A DNA stretch of 64,000 nt from Acanthosepion pharaonis (GCA_903632075.3 CAHIKZ030005437.1:1416501-1480500); one strand, 5' to 3'. Positions 10,272-22,274 are shown, counted from the stretch's first letter. Made by a program: numbers and translations. The notes: a model not told the origin generated them from the letters alone.

Positions 10272-10602
10272 TTAAATTCTTCCAATTACAGTTTATATTT
10301 TTAGCGTACACATAATGCTGGGTGTTATACATAACACGAACATGTAAGAATATTTGATTATTTTAAGGAATTAGGGACGGATTATTTAACGAAAATCAAT
10401 AATGTGCAATTATACTGATGGAGTTTAATCTGCTTTAGGAAGTTTATAAAGCTGTTATCAATAATCAAAATCTATCAACCACAATGAAAAGAAACTTTAT
10501 TCCTAAAATGACTGATATATAGATATGACACTCACTAAAAATGTCATAATAATTAATGGGAAAATGATTTTCGAATATTTCTCTTAATACTTAGCCATTA
10601 GC
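10272..10602 (+). repeat. Unclassified dispersed repeat R, copy 1
   Basis: Matches 15697-16016 in direct orientation for about 320-330 bp, with small indels and scattered substitutions. Shared runs include AAATTCTTCCAATTACA, TTATTTAACGAAAATCAATA, ATGTGCAATTA, GTTATCAATAATCAAAAT, CAACCACAATGAAAAGAA and ATGTCATAATAATT. No open frame, terminal inverted repeat or flanking duplication was seen. It could be a dispersed element or a small segmental duplication. Confidence 0.75.
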
Positions 10603-11944
10603 AATTTTACTAATTTTGGCTTCTATTTAAATAAAATATACTTGTCTTTATCTGCTAGCAATAACTTTTTTTTATTATTTTTGTTGCATTTTCTGATTGC
10701 CCACGCCAGTACTAACTGATGGCTTACAATGGAGATCAAGTGACAGCTTCAACACTCTTGTATTATAGCAGTTTTCAATAAGGCCGTCGTTTAACCGGAT
10801 CAAACTCTTCACTTAATTTCAAGTTCCTCTTATCTTTTTACCTAGACTTTATTAGACTGTTCCAAGCGCACAAATAACGACTGATACGAGTGTCACCTTA
10901 ATAATTCACAACTTTCTCTGTTCTCCTCAAAAATAAATATCCAATATTTAGTATGTTTTCGTCTTTACTGCTACAAAGTTCAGTTGCTTAGTATAGAGTG
11001 GGTGACCTATTTGAGTCGCAAAATCTCAGATTTTATGTTACATTCTCCAGAGCAGATTTTGTTCTGTTTTTATACCTTCGGTATGCGTGTATAGAATCTA
11101 GTCGATTGCACAGTTCCCAGTTGATCAACCCAGTCATGTCTACTTTTTATTCTTTCTCGGACAACTTACTACATTCTCTGATTATACGGTTCACTCTCAC
11201 TTTCATTTCAACGAAGTTAAATTTTCTTTTTTCTTATCTTTTATCTCTCTTGGCGTTTATATATTTGGTCCTGAAGTCTCCATATAATTGTTTTTCATTC
11301 CACTTTTGTGTCTACAACGTTTTGTGTCCAGGATTCCAATTTATTCTTCAATTTACTGCAGTGCTGTTTTTAACTGCTGTGAATATATTTCATCATCGTT
11401 ATTATTATTATTATTATTTTAAGCTTTTCACCCCAAGCAAAGCGGAAGTGCCACTAGCACGCAAGGGATTATACAGAGAGTGGGAGCAAGATTAAAGAGG
11501 CGTGCTAAATGAAAGGATGAAGAGAAGGACGGGGAATAGATCAAGGCATCTGGAAATGTCGATTTGAATAGTTGGAGATTATAGCTATCAGGGAAGCAAG
11601 TAAGAGAAAGGGAGACATGAAGCTATTGGAGTAGAAGAGACGGGTACATTTAATCGTTTCGACAGTGAAAGGGTGGGATTGAGATGTCAACCTAGTAGCA
11701 CGTTTAAATTAATGCAGTTTGAAAACTAGCGAAAGTAGCTCATCGGAGCAGTTACCGTGAAAGTATTTGTATTATTTAAACTCACTGAGTTTTCAAACCA
11801 GTTGGAATTAGTGGATTAGAGTGGATGTCAAGTATACTAAATATTTTATGCTTGTACCATTAGTTTTATGGTCAAAATGTAGTATTTTATCAGTTTCGAA
11901 TGGAACACTCTTACGACTCATATCTATTTTATACTCATTCTGAG
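10603..11944. other. No recognised element; one 165-codon open frame
   Basis: The plus-strand frame 10998-11495 is the longest one outside the PLE ORF. Its product is hydrophobic in the middle (LLHSLIIRFTLTF, FLFSYLLSLLAFIYLVL) and crosses a TTA run that gives YYYYYY. It matches no family I know, and its pyrimidine-rich composition makes chance likely. A short foldback (GTTTGAAAACT near 11717, AGTTTTCAAAC near 11789) lies to the right. Confidence 0.35.
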
Positions 11945-13207
11945 CTTATTATTTTATTTCCTTTGATTTCTGATGTGTACTCATTTCTTTCCGGGTCCCG
12001 CCCAGAGGCCTAAGGTTAGAAATGGCATCATGACATTTTTCACTGGAAAAAAATATATTTAAACAAAGCCCTTCGTAAGGTGTCGGCTGTACTCGTGAGA
12101 ACAATTTTTTGTATTTCTTTAAGGCATGGGCTTCCAGGAATCCCTTCAATTAATCTACTGGAATCTTTTCCAACCAATCCGAGGGCTACAACTACAACGG
12201 GTATTGTTGATGTTCCCATGTGCCACATTTTGGAGATTTCGATTTCAAGGTCCTTGTATTTTGATAGCTTTTTGAAGATCTTGAAAGATACATTGCAGTT
12301 TGCAGGGACTGCCATATCAATAAAGAGGCGCTTTTTTGTGTGCGATCTCTAATAACAATGTCTGGGCGTTAGCTTTGATTGTTCTGTCTGCGTGTATTGT
12401 GTAGTCTCATAAAATTGTAACGTCCTATCTCCGTAACCGGGTCTGGGTGGTGTTCAAACCAGTTTCTTTCAGTTTCCTTCCCGTAGAAGTTACAGATTTT
12501 CCAGTGCAGATATTGGCCAACTCTGTCATGCCGGGTTTTATATTCAGTTGGTGCCAATGCCGTGCAACCTGATACAAGATGATCAATTATTTCTGGGTAA
12601 TTATCACAGAACCTGCATTTTGGGCTAACAGTATATTTTAATATGTGTGCTTGATAATTTCTGGTTAACAAGCACTGATCATGCGCAGCAAGGATAAATC
12701 CTTCCGTTTCAACTTCTAACCCTGCACTACGTAGCCACTGATGGGTACGGGGCTTGTCTACATCAACTTGTTTGGTATGGACAGAGTATTGACTATGAAG
12801 CGGTTTATCTTGTCATTGTTTCTGTATCTGGTCGGTTGCATTTGTTTCTTTTTTAAGTATTTTGCAGCTTCAATCGGTGCAGTGTACTTTACTTGTATTT
12901 CTGCGTCCATTTTGGACTTGGCTTCTTTTATTACGGAATAAAGCGCTTACTACTTTCATGTTCTTTGAAACATATCATCATCCAGTCTTCTGTGGTTTCC
13001 AGGTATCTTTGAAGGCCAATTGTTGTAGTTTTGTAGGACAGTTCTAGTTGAACTAATCCTCTGCCTCCTTCGGATCTGGGCACATCAGCTTTGGGATGAT
13101 GCATGCGGTAACAAGTGAGAAGATTTCTCGTTTTGGCCTCCATTCGCTTAGTTCTCGTTTTGCCCTCCATTCGCTTAATTCTCGTTTTGCCCTCCATTCG
13201 CTTAATT
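11945..13207 (-). pseudogene. Non-LTR retrotransposon 3' end (RLE-type LINE), decayed
   Basis: Minus-strand relic of a LINE polyprotein C-terminus. From about 13100 downward it reads LLTCYRMHHPKADVPRSEGG, GRGLVQLELSYKTTTIGLQR, then (12671-12369) LTRNYQAHILKYTVSPKCRF. A CX2CX8HX4C knuckle follows (CRFCDNYPEIIDHLVSGC). After one frameshift near 12320 it continues PDIVIRDRTQK, LFIDMAVPANCNV, KLSKYKDLEIEISKMWHMGT and PVVVVALGLVG. A CCHC knuckle followed by an RPD...D-type block is typical of LINEs carrying a restriction-like endonuclease (R2/NeSL/R4 group), so I infer that class; the clade is not settled. It is 5' truncated at about 13207, with stops and at least two frameshifts. Its 3' end lies near 11945 in T-rich DNA. 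Confidence 0.78.
13127..13207 (-). repeat. 27-bp minisatellite, three copies, in frame with LINE relic
   Basis: Three head-to-tail units start at 13127, 13154 and 13181, each near CTCGTTTTGCCCTCCATTCG plus CTTAATT. On the minus strand they stay in frame with the LINE relic and encode a nine-residue repeat (KRMEGKTRI, KRMEGKTRT, KRMEAKTRN). The array lies exactly at the 5' truncation of the LINE. Confidence 0.85.
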
Positions 13208-13275
13208 TATTATTATTATTATTATTGGCGATGGTGGTGGTGGTGGTGGTGTCGTTGTTGCTGTTGTTACTATTG
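13204..13275. repeat. (TTA)n and (GGT)n microsatellites
   Basis: A TTATTA run at 13207-13227 followed by a GGT run at about 13231-13249 and GTTGTT-type sequence. The overlapping open frames 13096-13404 and 13115-13390 are low complexity. Confidence 0.85.
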
Positions 13276-13514
13276 TTTTCTCTTTATTATTTTTACTTGT
13301 ATTACTATAATCAATATTGCCGTAAGCATTATCATAACAATAATAAATGGAGAAATATTATGCACTTTCGTAGAATACTCCATTCTTTAATTTGTTATTT
13401 CTGAAATCTGACGCCATCTTATACTCACCTATTTATTGACATTTACATTATTTTTAAATCTGAACTAAAATTTAAGTCTTTTTTATTCTACCATTAAATT
13501 GATTAACTATATTA
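13276..13514. other. AT-rich stretch, nothing recognised
   Basis: No coding relic or repeat pair seen between the triplet repeats and the mariner copy. Confidence 0.45.
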
Positions 13515-14076
13515 CGAGATGCATTCCAAAAGTTTGGAGACTCTTTTAGGAGATGCAGTGATAACTGTCCTAAATTACTGTAATTTTATTATATTATTAC
13601 CATCTTTTGTTATTCCGGATTGAAGAAAAAGACTGCAACAACTCTTTGAACGCACTCTACTAAACACTGCTTTTCACAGCTGACTAGTTTGCAGAATATA
13701 GACGAGACGTGAAAATAATTTGGAAGCTCGATATGCAATGAAGTCTGTTGACAGATCAAAACTGTCTTTCATCTTCCCTACAATTCTGACCATGTTCTCC
13801 TGTGACATTTGGTTGGTCTCTAAGCTGAAGGTGAACCTCAAGGGAAGTCATTTTGAAGACATTGAGAAGATTAAGGCGGCTATAATAAGGGTCCTGGGCA
13901 CCTTTACTTTGGATGACTTCCAGGGGTCTTTCACAAAGTGGCTTAAGTATTATCACAGGTTCACTGAAGTCAGAGAATTCTACATTGAAGGAGATTAATA
14001 GTTTTGTACTTCTTTGAAATTAATAATAATTAATGTCTCTCCTGATAAAGTCTCAAAACTTCTGGAATGCATCTCG
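13515..14076 (+). mobile_element. Internally deleted mariner with both TIRs and C-terminal coding relic
   Basis: A 562-bp unit flanked by TA on both sides (13513-13514 and 14077-14078). The left end starts CGAGATGCATTCCAAAAGTT, and the reverse complement of the right end starts CGAGATGCATTCCAGAAGTT. An open frame at 13720-13998 encodes a mariner transposase C-terminus: SCDIWLVSKLKVNLKG (third catalytic aspartate block), FEDIEKIKAAIIRVLG, DDFQGSFTKWLKYYHR, ending FYIEGD just before the stop, as mariner transposases usually do. The N-terminal helix-turn-helix region and the first catalytic block are gone, so the copy is not autonomous but may have been mobilised in trans. The intact TA flanks and alignable TIRs make the boundaries reliable. 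Confidence 0.85.
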
Positions 14077-14078
14077 TA

Positions 14079-14756
14079 CAATGATAATATGTAATGTACA
14101 TCTATCAGTATGGTAATTCGTTAAATAGAAATGTTTACATCGATCGTTTTTTTATTAAAGCAATTAAGAGTTTAAAATGCTATATAGAATTTCAGAATAG
14201 AAAACGAATACAAAACCGAGTGCAATATGTTTAACAACATGACTTGCTCCCAAAAGTCATGGTTTTGCACATAGTCGAATGGGATTAAATATGTATATGA
14301 TTTCATGTGATTTAAGTATGCATATGATTATGTAGTTTTAAGCGTGAACATTATATAAAGAGATATCAGCTAACCACAGTAGCCAATAAGCATCAACAGA
14401 AAGGAAAACTAAAGATAACTGATACAATAACAAATCTTTCTACCCTTTCATTCTGTCGGAGGTGATCAAATTAAATGAAACATCATCACTAGTTCATTCT
14501 CTTATTCTCTCTATAAACAACGTTTTGACTAAATCGAGAACTCTCAATCAAAATGAATCAAACATTTCGCCTTGTCTCTTAATTTAATACATCTTTTATG
14601 ACATTAATTTATGACATCGGTTATGACATCTTAAAGAAGATTTTAACAAAGCGTCTCTAAGTGTTTCCAAAAACAATCGTGAAGTTGCATCAAAAGTAAT
14701 AACTCTTAGTTTGACTGCCAGCTATTATATTTATTTCAGTATATGCAGTAGAAGTG
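14079..14756. other. AT-rich stretch, nothing recognised
   Basis: No open frame, tandem array or terminal repeat noted. Confidence 0.45.
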
Positions 14757-15595
14757 CTTATATCCGAACTTCAGAGTAGTTCGGATATGAGGACGGGTTC
14801 GGTTATAATGTGGCTTGTGTAATATAAATATAACTTAACAAAACACAAGAACCTATCGCAATATATGAAAAATTAATTGTCTTCCAAAAGTAAATATTAA
14901 TCTGCAATGTTTAATGCTCAACAAACTTTATTTCAAATGTCTCTCTTATTTCTTTTCGTTGTTCTAGTTTTTTAAAAATAAGGCATTTCTGCAAATTACA
15001 TGCACTTGTATATTCTGCCCTACTATACAAAGATTTTTCCTCCATGAATTTGATGACCTCATCAATAGCTTTCTCTATTGAGTTCCAATTTTCTTCATCA
15101 TCCTTCATATTTTCACCGTTATCGGAAGAATTTGATTCTTCCTCTATTTCTTGATAATCCAAATCACTTTGAAGCGATTCCACAGTTGGATTCTTTTGTA
15201 ATTCTTTAACGTCTTCACTTATCCATTCTTTTAAGTCATCCAAAGTAAGAGTATTCAGTGGATCATCTTCAAGCGCATGTTTTTTAGTGTTTCGTTCACA
15301 TTCTGCAATCATTGTTTGTTAATTTTCAAATTCAACGGATTAGGAGTTTTTTCAATAATATCGAATTTCTAACCTTAACATCAAAGAATTTCTTTTCTGT
15401 TTTCTTCCAGTTGAAGTTTCTTCTGTGCGAGATATTATGGGTTGAGAAATTTCAAGTAACTAACAATTGTTTGCAAAGAAAAGAAAAATATTAGAATGTA
15501 GCATATTTCTAGAACATCTAAATAGCAACACTGAGAAGTTCGGATATGAGGACGTTTCGGTATTAAGACGTTCTACTGAAATTCAATTGTACGTC
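14757..15595 (-). pseudogene. Pogo/tigger-like transposase C-terminus with terminal motifs
   Basis: The minus-strand frame 15312-14911 encodes 133 residues. It contains DDPLNTLTLDDLKEWISEDV, an acidic section (EIEEESNSSDNGENMKDDEE), then WNSIEKAIDEVIKFMEEKSL and YSRAEYTSACNLQK. An acidic spacer followed by a helical segment of the type A(I/V)D..IKFMEE..LYS..E resembles the region after the DDE domain in pogo/tigger/jerky-like transposases, hence the call. It has no catalytic residues itself. The motif GAAGTTCGGATATGAGGACG at about 15532-15553, a variant at about 14778-14797 and an inverted copy at 14760-14772 look like transposon ends, but they are not arranged as a simple inverted pair. A domesticated or host exon is the alternative. 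Confidence 0.45.
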
Positions 15596-15696
15596 GCATA
15601 ATCAGCCAATCAAATGCTTTAGGTAATGAAGGAAAGTTGATGGAACTAGAGTAATCAGTATGTGATTTTAAAGAGAAATTATACTTATCCTTGAAA

Positions 15697-16016
15697 AGTA
15701 AATTCTTCCAATTACATTTTTGACTGTGAGTGTACACATTCAGTTGAGAGTCATATATAACACGACCTGTAAGAATATTTGAGAATTTTAAGGAATTAAA
15801 GATTATTTAACGAAAATCAATAATGTGCAATTAGACTGATGGAGTTTTAGTCTAGTTTTGGAAGTTTATAAATCTGTTATCAATAATCAAAATATATCAA
15901 CCACAATGAAAAGAATCTTTATTCCTAAAAGTACTGTTATATAGATATAAAACATACAGTAAAAATGTCATAATAATTGATGTGAAAATGTTCTTCGAAT
16001 ATCCCTCTTAATAGAA
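15697..16016 (+). repeat. Unclassified dispersed repeat R, copy 2
   Basis: Second copy of the repeat at 10272-10602, same orientation, about 5.4 kb away. The match ends at about 16016 (CCCTCTTAATA against TTCTCTTAATA). Confidence 0.75.
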
Positions 16017-16745
16017 AAAGAGATTCGAATGAGGATGGAAAAGAATACATGCTTTCTGTCTAATGCCTTAGATTTTATAAAGAAGAAAGTATTAATAAAT
16101 TATTCAAGGCAATTTATCTTCTGCATTTGCTTAACACTAGTCAATAATGAATGCCCCAAATCTATATTGATCGATGCTTGGAAACATCACCAAAGCGTTA
16201 ATATTTTCACTATTATCTTCTCATATAGAGTTTTCTCTCGAAATAATCGCCCGAATACATCACCAATGCCAACAGAATATGATTTATGTAGGCAGAACAT
16301 GAAACTCGAATCATTTAGAAACAGTATTTGCTTGTTGTCTCCAACCACTTTCCATTTAGTTCACGGTCGGTAGATACGCAGATAGTTATAGGCCAAAAAT
16401 GTTTCTTTCCACTATAAATCACAACTATCTGACTCTTACTGTTTTGTTTAGAACTTTAAAATGGACAAAAGAAACATTTAGGAAATCCAGAAGTTTAAAG
16501 CAAAGTATGTACACAAGGACATTTTTATCTTTGATCATAAATATTCAATGTTTAACTATCCCTGATGCGTATTTATAGGTTACATGATATCATTTATGAA
16601 GGGTTTCTGGGAAATTGATTAAACATTTTCTTTTATATTGCATAGAGAATAATCCAACAAAAATTTATTAATCACTACCATACCTGATTAATTATATACA
16701 TACTAGCAGAGAAATATAACTTTAAACTTTAAATACTGCAACAAA

Positions 16746-16785
<40 letters not shown>

Positions 16786-18165
16786 TTGCATAACGAATTA
16801 AAAATATTATTTACTCTATGTATAAAACGTATCTTTTTTTAAAAAAACATTCTAATATACCAAAGAAAATAAATATTTTAGTCTATTAGAACGAAAAGAC
16901 CTCTTGGTACACGACATCTTCCACTAATGAAAAGGTGAATCCAGACATAAAGTTGGCCTTTAAAAAAATATGGTGGAAGCAGATTCAGTCTTGACAGATT
17001 CTTTTTGTTGATGATGATAGAAAAGTCGATAGTTACAACACTTTACATAGTCAAAATTTCAGAGAAGCTTCACGTGGGTTCCAACTTTTAGATGAAACCA
17101 ATGTTGAGAAACACTAGACAGCTTAAGAGAGTTGAAGGATTCTATTGACTTCTGAACACCTTTATATGTGTCTGAAAATGCGACAATTAACTAGTAAAAA
17201 GTAAACCAGCCTATTGTAAAACTTTGAATTTATTTTGTGGGGATGCAATACTCTTTGGTGCAATAATACCTAGTTTGCAAAGCCACTAATAATTTTTGTA
17301 CTTTTGAGTCATTTTTAAGCTTAAAATGAAAATAAGTTTAATCTTAAAAAAAAGATTTCTATCTAAAATGGTTTTCAACCTTTTACAAACGCAACAGAAA
17401 AAATCTAGTTTTTTATCTTTTTTAAATTATTTCTGTTTGGTTACTTCCACGAATGTAATTATTGGACTACAATAGACATCATGATAAACACAAAATAATT
17501 CTATCTTCAATGACCTCCGGTAAAAACGCCTTATCATTCATGAAATCAAAAAATACATTAGTCCATTTTGTTAGAAATTGCTTCATTTGGCTAGAAATAG
17601 CATGCTATACACTTCGATCATCTCTGATCACATTGACTGACCTTTAAGGTTAATTTCATATAGCCTTTGTCATTACTGGATACCTTGTGAGTTTTCGTGC
17701 CAAATCTCAGCTCAATGTGCTTTGTCGTTTAAGTTTGATTGTGATATAGACACACAAATAGAATGTTCCGATATAGAACAGATCAATATTGAACGTTACA
17801 TATTATGTATGTTACAATCATTTTCAACGAATCTAGATTTTAATATTCTCCAGCCAGCCAATACGGTGATTTTATATAACGTTCATATTCTGCTTAATTA
17901 TCCGAATTTACTCCTAGTTGCGTGTTAAATAGCAAGAAAAATTAGGCTCACTATCAGTAGTTGAACAACCAGTTTATGAAAAGGCCAACTGGCCTTAAAT
18001 CTTGTTTGTGCACTAATCAATTCAAGAGTTAACCTTAAATCTCACTCTATTACAAATATAGTGAAATGCATTGTGAGGCACGCAACAGGCAACTTTTGTT
18101 CTGGCCTACTTTCTTCTTTTTGTCTGCAGCATACTGAAATCTTAATTCTCGAGTTAATAGAGAAC
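16017..18165. other. AT-rich stretch, nothing recognised
   Basis: Contains a (TA)n tract at about 16750-16785 and plus-strand frames at 16029-16373, 17462-17647 and 17722-17928, none with a recognisable domain. A perfect GGCCAACTGGCC-type palindrome lies near 17983. Confidence 0.4.
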
Positions 18166-18290
18166 TTCCCAACTTGGGACACTGAATATATAGCCCTGGT
18201 AAGATACATGCTATACAACCACTGAAAAGATGATGAACTTTACAATTAACTGCGACAAGGTCTTGTGAACTCTAAGATCGTGACTGGGTT
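18166..18290 (+). repeat. SINE-like dispersed repeat, partial copy
   Basis: The 3' part of the SINE-like family. The run CTATACAACCACTGAAAAGA, then GAACTTTACAATTAACTGCG, parallels TATGCAACTATTGAAAAGAT, then AAGTTCACAATTAAGTGCG, at about 49717-49760. The tRNA-like head is not recognisable. Confidence 0.38.
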
Positions 18291-21160
18291 CAAACAAAAA
18301 AAAAGCTGATTTGTAAACATAGGGTTTAGTTGGAAATAAGAAGGCTAAAATTTGTATTTTTGACAGTGAATCAGTATTTTAAAACTTGATATGATTTTCT
18401 AAATCAATAGCACCTTGTTTTCAGTTTTTCAGTCGATGCTGTCTTCGATCATTTCTGAGTGATGTGAATTCGGAATATAAATTATAAAAAACGTATCAAT
18501 GATGCAATACATATAGCATTTTTTTAAAATGCGGATATATACATCTTTGGAAAGTTAAAATCATTTTACGTGGAAATCATTGAAAAACTTGTAAAGAAAG
18601 TTAATCCCAAAATGTGGAGAAGACAATTAAAATTGAATATATTTTTAAAAGAATTGACAAATTTTTCCATATTTAAATTACAATCTATAATATAAGAAAT
18701 ATCTACGTGCGAAGTTGAAATGGCTTCTTTGAGTTTATAACACAATAACAAAAGCAGACAGAGTCGATTGCCTGTAGCGGATATATGTAACAGCAGCAAT
18801 AATTGACTGGTGGCTTTAAAAATCTATATTTTTAAAAAGAACCACCCTTTTGCACTTGTGTAGTACCACAGACACTAAGAAGAAAGCGCTTTTCATTAAT
18901 TCTGTAAGTAGGATATTTTGTCGCTTAAAAATGTAGATATTTGGACTCAAAATCTGTTTTTAACAGACATTTATAAGTTTATACTATTTTATGAAATAAA
19001 TATTTAATGAAATTTCAACCTGTTCTATATCGCTGTTGAAAACTGTTTGATACTATATATACACCTCCTCAGGAGATATACATACCACTTTATGACCACA
19101 TCTATGTCAAGAAGACAACGGTTTATTCGCTGAAAGCAATATAAAGATATAGTTATATTTGCACTATAAGGTGTAGAAAGGAGAACGTTGAGATTAAGCT
19201 ATAAACTGTTCTTACAATATTTGATCTTGAGTTGATACACAAGTTTTCAACGTTTTTGACAAAAATATTTCATTTATATGAATTAATATCATCATTTTCT
19301 CTGCTTTATGTGATCTCGCGTCACCATTCATCTAAACTGTACATTCCATTATAAAAATAATTCCTACTTTTATTCGATTGCTTCTTTGAAGAAATTTTTA
19401 ACATCGAGCAGTAGCAGACAATACGTGTTGTGACACAATGGGCCTTGATTATCTATTGGTTGGGACACCCACGTAGTCAAATGGATTGGAAATTATTTTA
19501 TCTGGACCTGAAGCAACTGATGTTTTGTGACTAACGGCTGTGGCGCCTGTAAAATCGAGATGTGAGAGTTACAATGCCAATATGGAATTCCATTCATGGG
19601 CTTATATATTAAGACTGTATTTTGGGTAAGGGTCAATTACAAGTCATTCAGATAAAGAGAATGGTTGTGAGAATCAGAGTTATAGTCAGAGATGGACAGA
19701 GGGAAAGTCAATTATATCGCTGGGTGAAGGGAAGATCTAGTCCGTTAGTCGATCATAAAAGAAGACAGAAAATAGCAGTGGAGATTCCCCAGTGTCACTT
19801 ACACCTTGATAGTGCCAGTTTAATCCATGAATAAAGAACCCGGTATATTTAAATAATGAATTATGTGCTTTTTTCTTTTCTTTTCTTTTTTCCCCTCGCT
19901 GTGGTGATATTTTACCTTCGTCCCTTTGTTGAACGCACCTATTGGTTTCAATCCCTGGAAATGATTGCAAAACATTTGCCCTCATTATTTTAATGCCGGA
20001 AGTACACAAATGCATGTTGGGATTTCTTCCTAGACAATAAAATAGACCAGTTCTCAGTTTCATCTGACTCAGTAACAATCAATCTTGTCTTGAAATCAGA
20101 ACGCTGCGTTCGCTTTTCTGAACATGCTTTTTTTGTGTCAACCCCAATTCTTAGTTTGTGAACTTTTTTCCATATTACTATTGTTTTCCTTATTGTTTTT
20201 AATTTGCCTTGTATATATTGTCTGCTTGCATTATATAATTTTTTTAACCTGTTCTGTTCTTTTTCTTGACTTAATGCAAACTTTGTCATTTCTATTTTTT
20301 GGGCAGTTCTATTACTTATTCTGCATTTTACCATTCCTACTCACACCACAGCATCCTAGACATTTCTCAGTTTGTGTTTACCCTGACACAGACGGGAATC
20401 TAACTGCATGAGGTAAAATGTAAACAGTCAATGAAAAACTGATGAGCCAGGACGTACATTCTCCAGCGCTGAAAGAAGGAGATAATATACTATATGTGAA
20501 ATAATTTTCAGTTTTATTGTTTTTTTCTTTTTTTCTTTTTTTCTCTGTGTCACATTTTAAAGAATCGGCGTTAATTTTTCTGAAAAATTAACGGTCAACT
20601 TTCTTATCCAGTTTTTTTTTCCAAATGCGTCATGCCAACCCGTTGAACTCGTGATGTAATGATGCATAACAAATTTCACAGATTTTATCAATTCCCTCTA
20701 ATTCTCTATTAATTGCATCAAGCACAGAAAATCTTTCTGTAGTAGATTCCGTTTCAATTGAAATTTTAAAGACTGTTCTCGATCTGATAACGATTTTGTT
20801 GATTTTGGGTTTTCGTAATAAATTTGCTTGCAGCAGCAGTGGCAAACCTGCTCCAAAATGCTTTCTGCATCAAACAAGAAGAGGCGAGTTTTTAAACCCT
20901 AACAGATATTTCCTTTCCTAGTTTCTAACTTTGTTTAGGCTTGTAAACAAGGTTAAATGATTTACCTTCATTATCTCTGCAAGCGTATGCTACTTTTTAA
21001 CATTAAAAATTCATCTAATTCGTTGGTTTTCAAGTTTTGATTTCATTCAGAATATTTCTGGGACTAAAAATGCCTTTATAATTTTCCCCAACAATTCCAG
21101 ACACTCACTTTCAACGATCAAATCATTATGATAGGAACTGTCATTATGAGCCACTCTCTA
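18291..21160. other. No recognised element
   Basis: Nearly 3 kb without a recognised element. Open frames at 18566-18799 (minus), 19622-19834 (plus), 19990-20334 (minus, 114 codons, basic product) and 20630-20845 (minus) show no domain I can name. The 19990-20334 frame is opposite a T-rich strand, which inflates lysine content and may explain its length. Confidence 0.4.
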
Positions 21161-21164
21161 GTTG

Positions 21165-21470
21165 CCTTTTCGCTTTCTCCAGACCCTTGTGCTTGACTTT
21201 AATTACACGTTTCCTCAAATAGCCATTCCTGATTGTAACTACTATTTTCTCCAAATCTGAAGGTAACCATTGTAATTTTCCCCAAACCACCCTGTCTGGC
21301 TTTAACAGCACTTTTCTGTCGATACCTGTGCCGAGTTTCCACTACACGTTTCCCCAGATCCCTCTGCCTTATTCCCATTGTACTTTTCCTCCAACTGACA
21401 GTTCTTGGCTAAAACTGTACTTTTCCCCAGTTGCCTGTGCCTGACTGTAACTTTATTTTTTACCCAGACT
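21165..21470 (+). repeat. Degenerate pyrimidine-rich tandem repeat, unit about 38 bp
   Basis: About eight diverged units, each roughly 'TGCCTGACTGTAACTACAC' followed by 'TTTTCCCCAGAT'. Examples are TGCTTGACTTTAATTACACG, TTCCTGATTGTAACTACTAT, CGAGTTTCCACTACACGTTT and TGCCTGACTGTAACTTTATT. The units recur at about 32-40 bp, so this is an old, decayed minisatellite. Confidence 0.6.
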
Positions 21471-22270
21471 TAAACCGTAAACAGTGCTGAATTATCCTTG
21501 TTTTTATTTAACCATAATTTTCATTCAAATAATGCTTAAAGTTTTTTCACTAGCAATTCTTAAAGAGTACACATACAAAAGCAATAAAAAGATACTTATA
21601 AATTTTCATACGCATTATACAAAAGATGAAGTGGGAACTTTTGCGTCAGCTTTATAATATAAAAGTAACCTTTCAAATATTACAAAAAGAATATTCTTAA
21701 ATTATTTTATATTTAATCTAGATTATCTATTAGATCTTACAATAATCGACACTAAACAAACCTAATAAATCGAATCTATCAGTAATCCTTTAAAATAACA
21801 TTTGAATATCGTATATCTGTTCTCCCTCACCCCTTTTCAACAAAATCAAATATCACTAATGGAAATTCAATGGTTGTTTCCAAACTAAACACCCTCATTA
21901 ATAACTAAATCAAAATAAATAAATACGCGTGTCAAGGGAGAATGACTGGTTACAATTTTATGGCGTGAATATCCATGACAATAAAACAGTCTCTTACAAT
22001 CGCAAGATATCAATAGAATTATTCAGTAGAAAAATCACCCTCGTCATCCTCACAGATTTTAAAACTTATAGCTCACATTCTATACAACATTCTTTTCTAA
22101 GCAATGATTACATATACATAGCGTGCGAAAAGGTATGTAAACATTTTCGATTAACTCTCTTTACAAAACTTAAGCTTATAATTTTGTATCTTTTTATTTT
22201 ATATCAAAATATTTTAAATAATAATTTTACTTAGATGCATGCCGATCTTAATGTGTGTTGAATAATCAGT
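21471..22270. other. AT-rich stretch, nothing recognised
   Basis: The plus-strand frame 21929-22234 has no recognisable domain. Confidence 0.4.
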
Positions 22271-22274
22271 TTCT

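Noticed and set aside
10998..11495. 165-codon open frame as a membrane protein gene
   Set aside because: Hydrophobic only because the strand is pyrimidine-rich, runs through a TTA repeat, and has no recognisable motif; left as an unassigned frame.
19990..20334. 114-codon basic minus-strand frame as a gene
   Set aside because: Opposite a T-rich strand, which generates lysine codons; no domain recognised.
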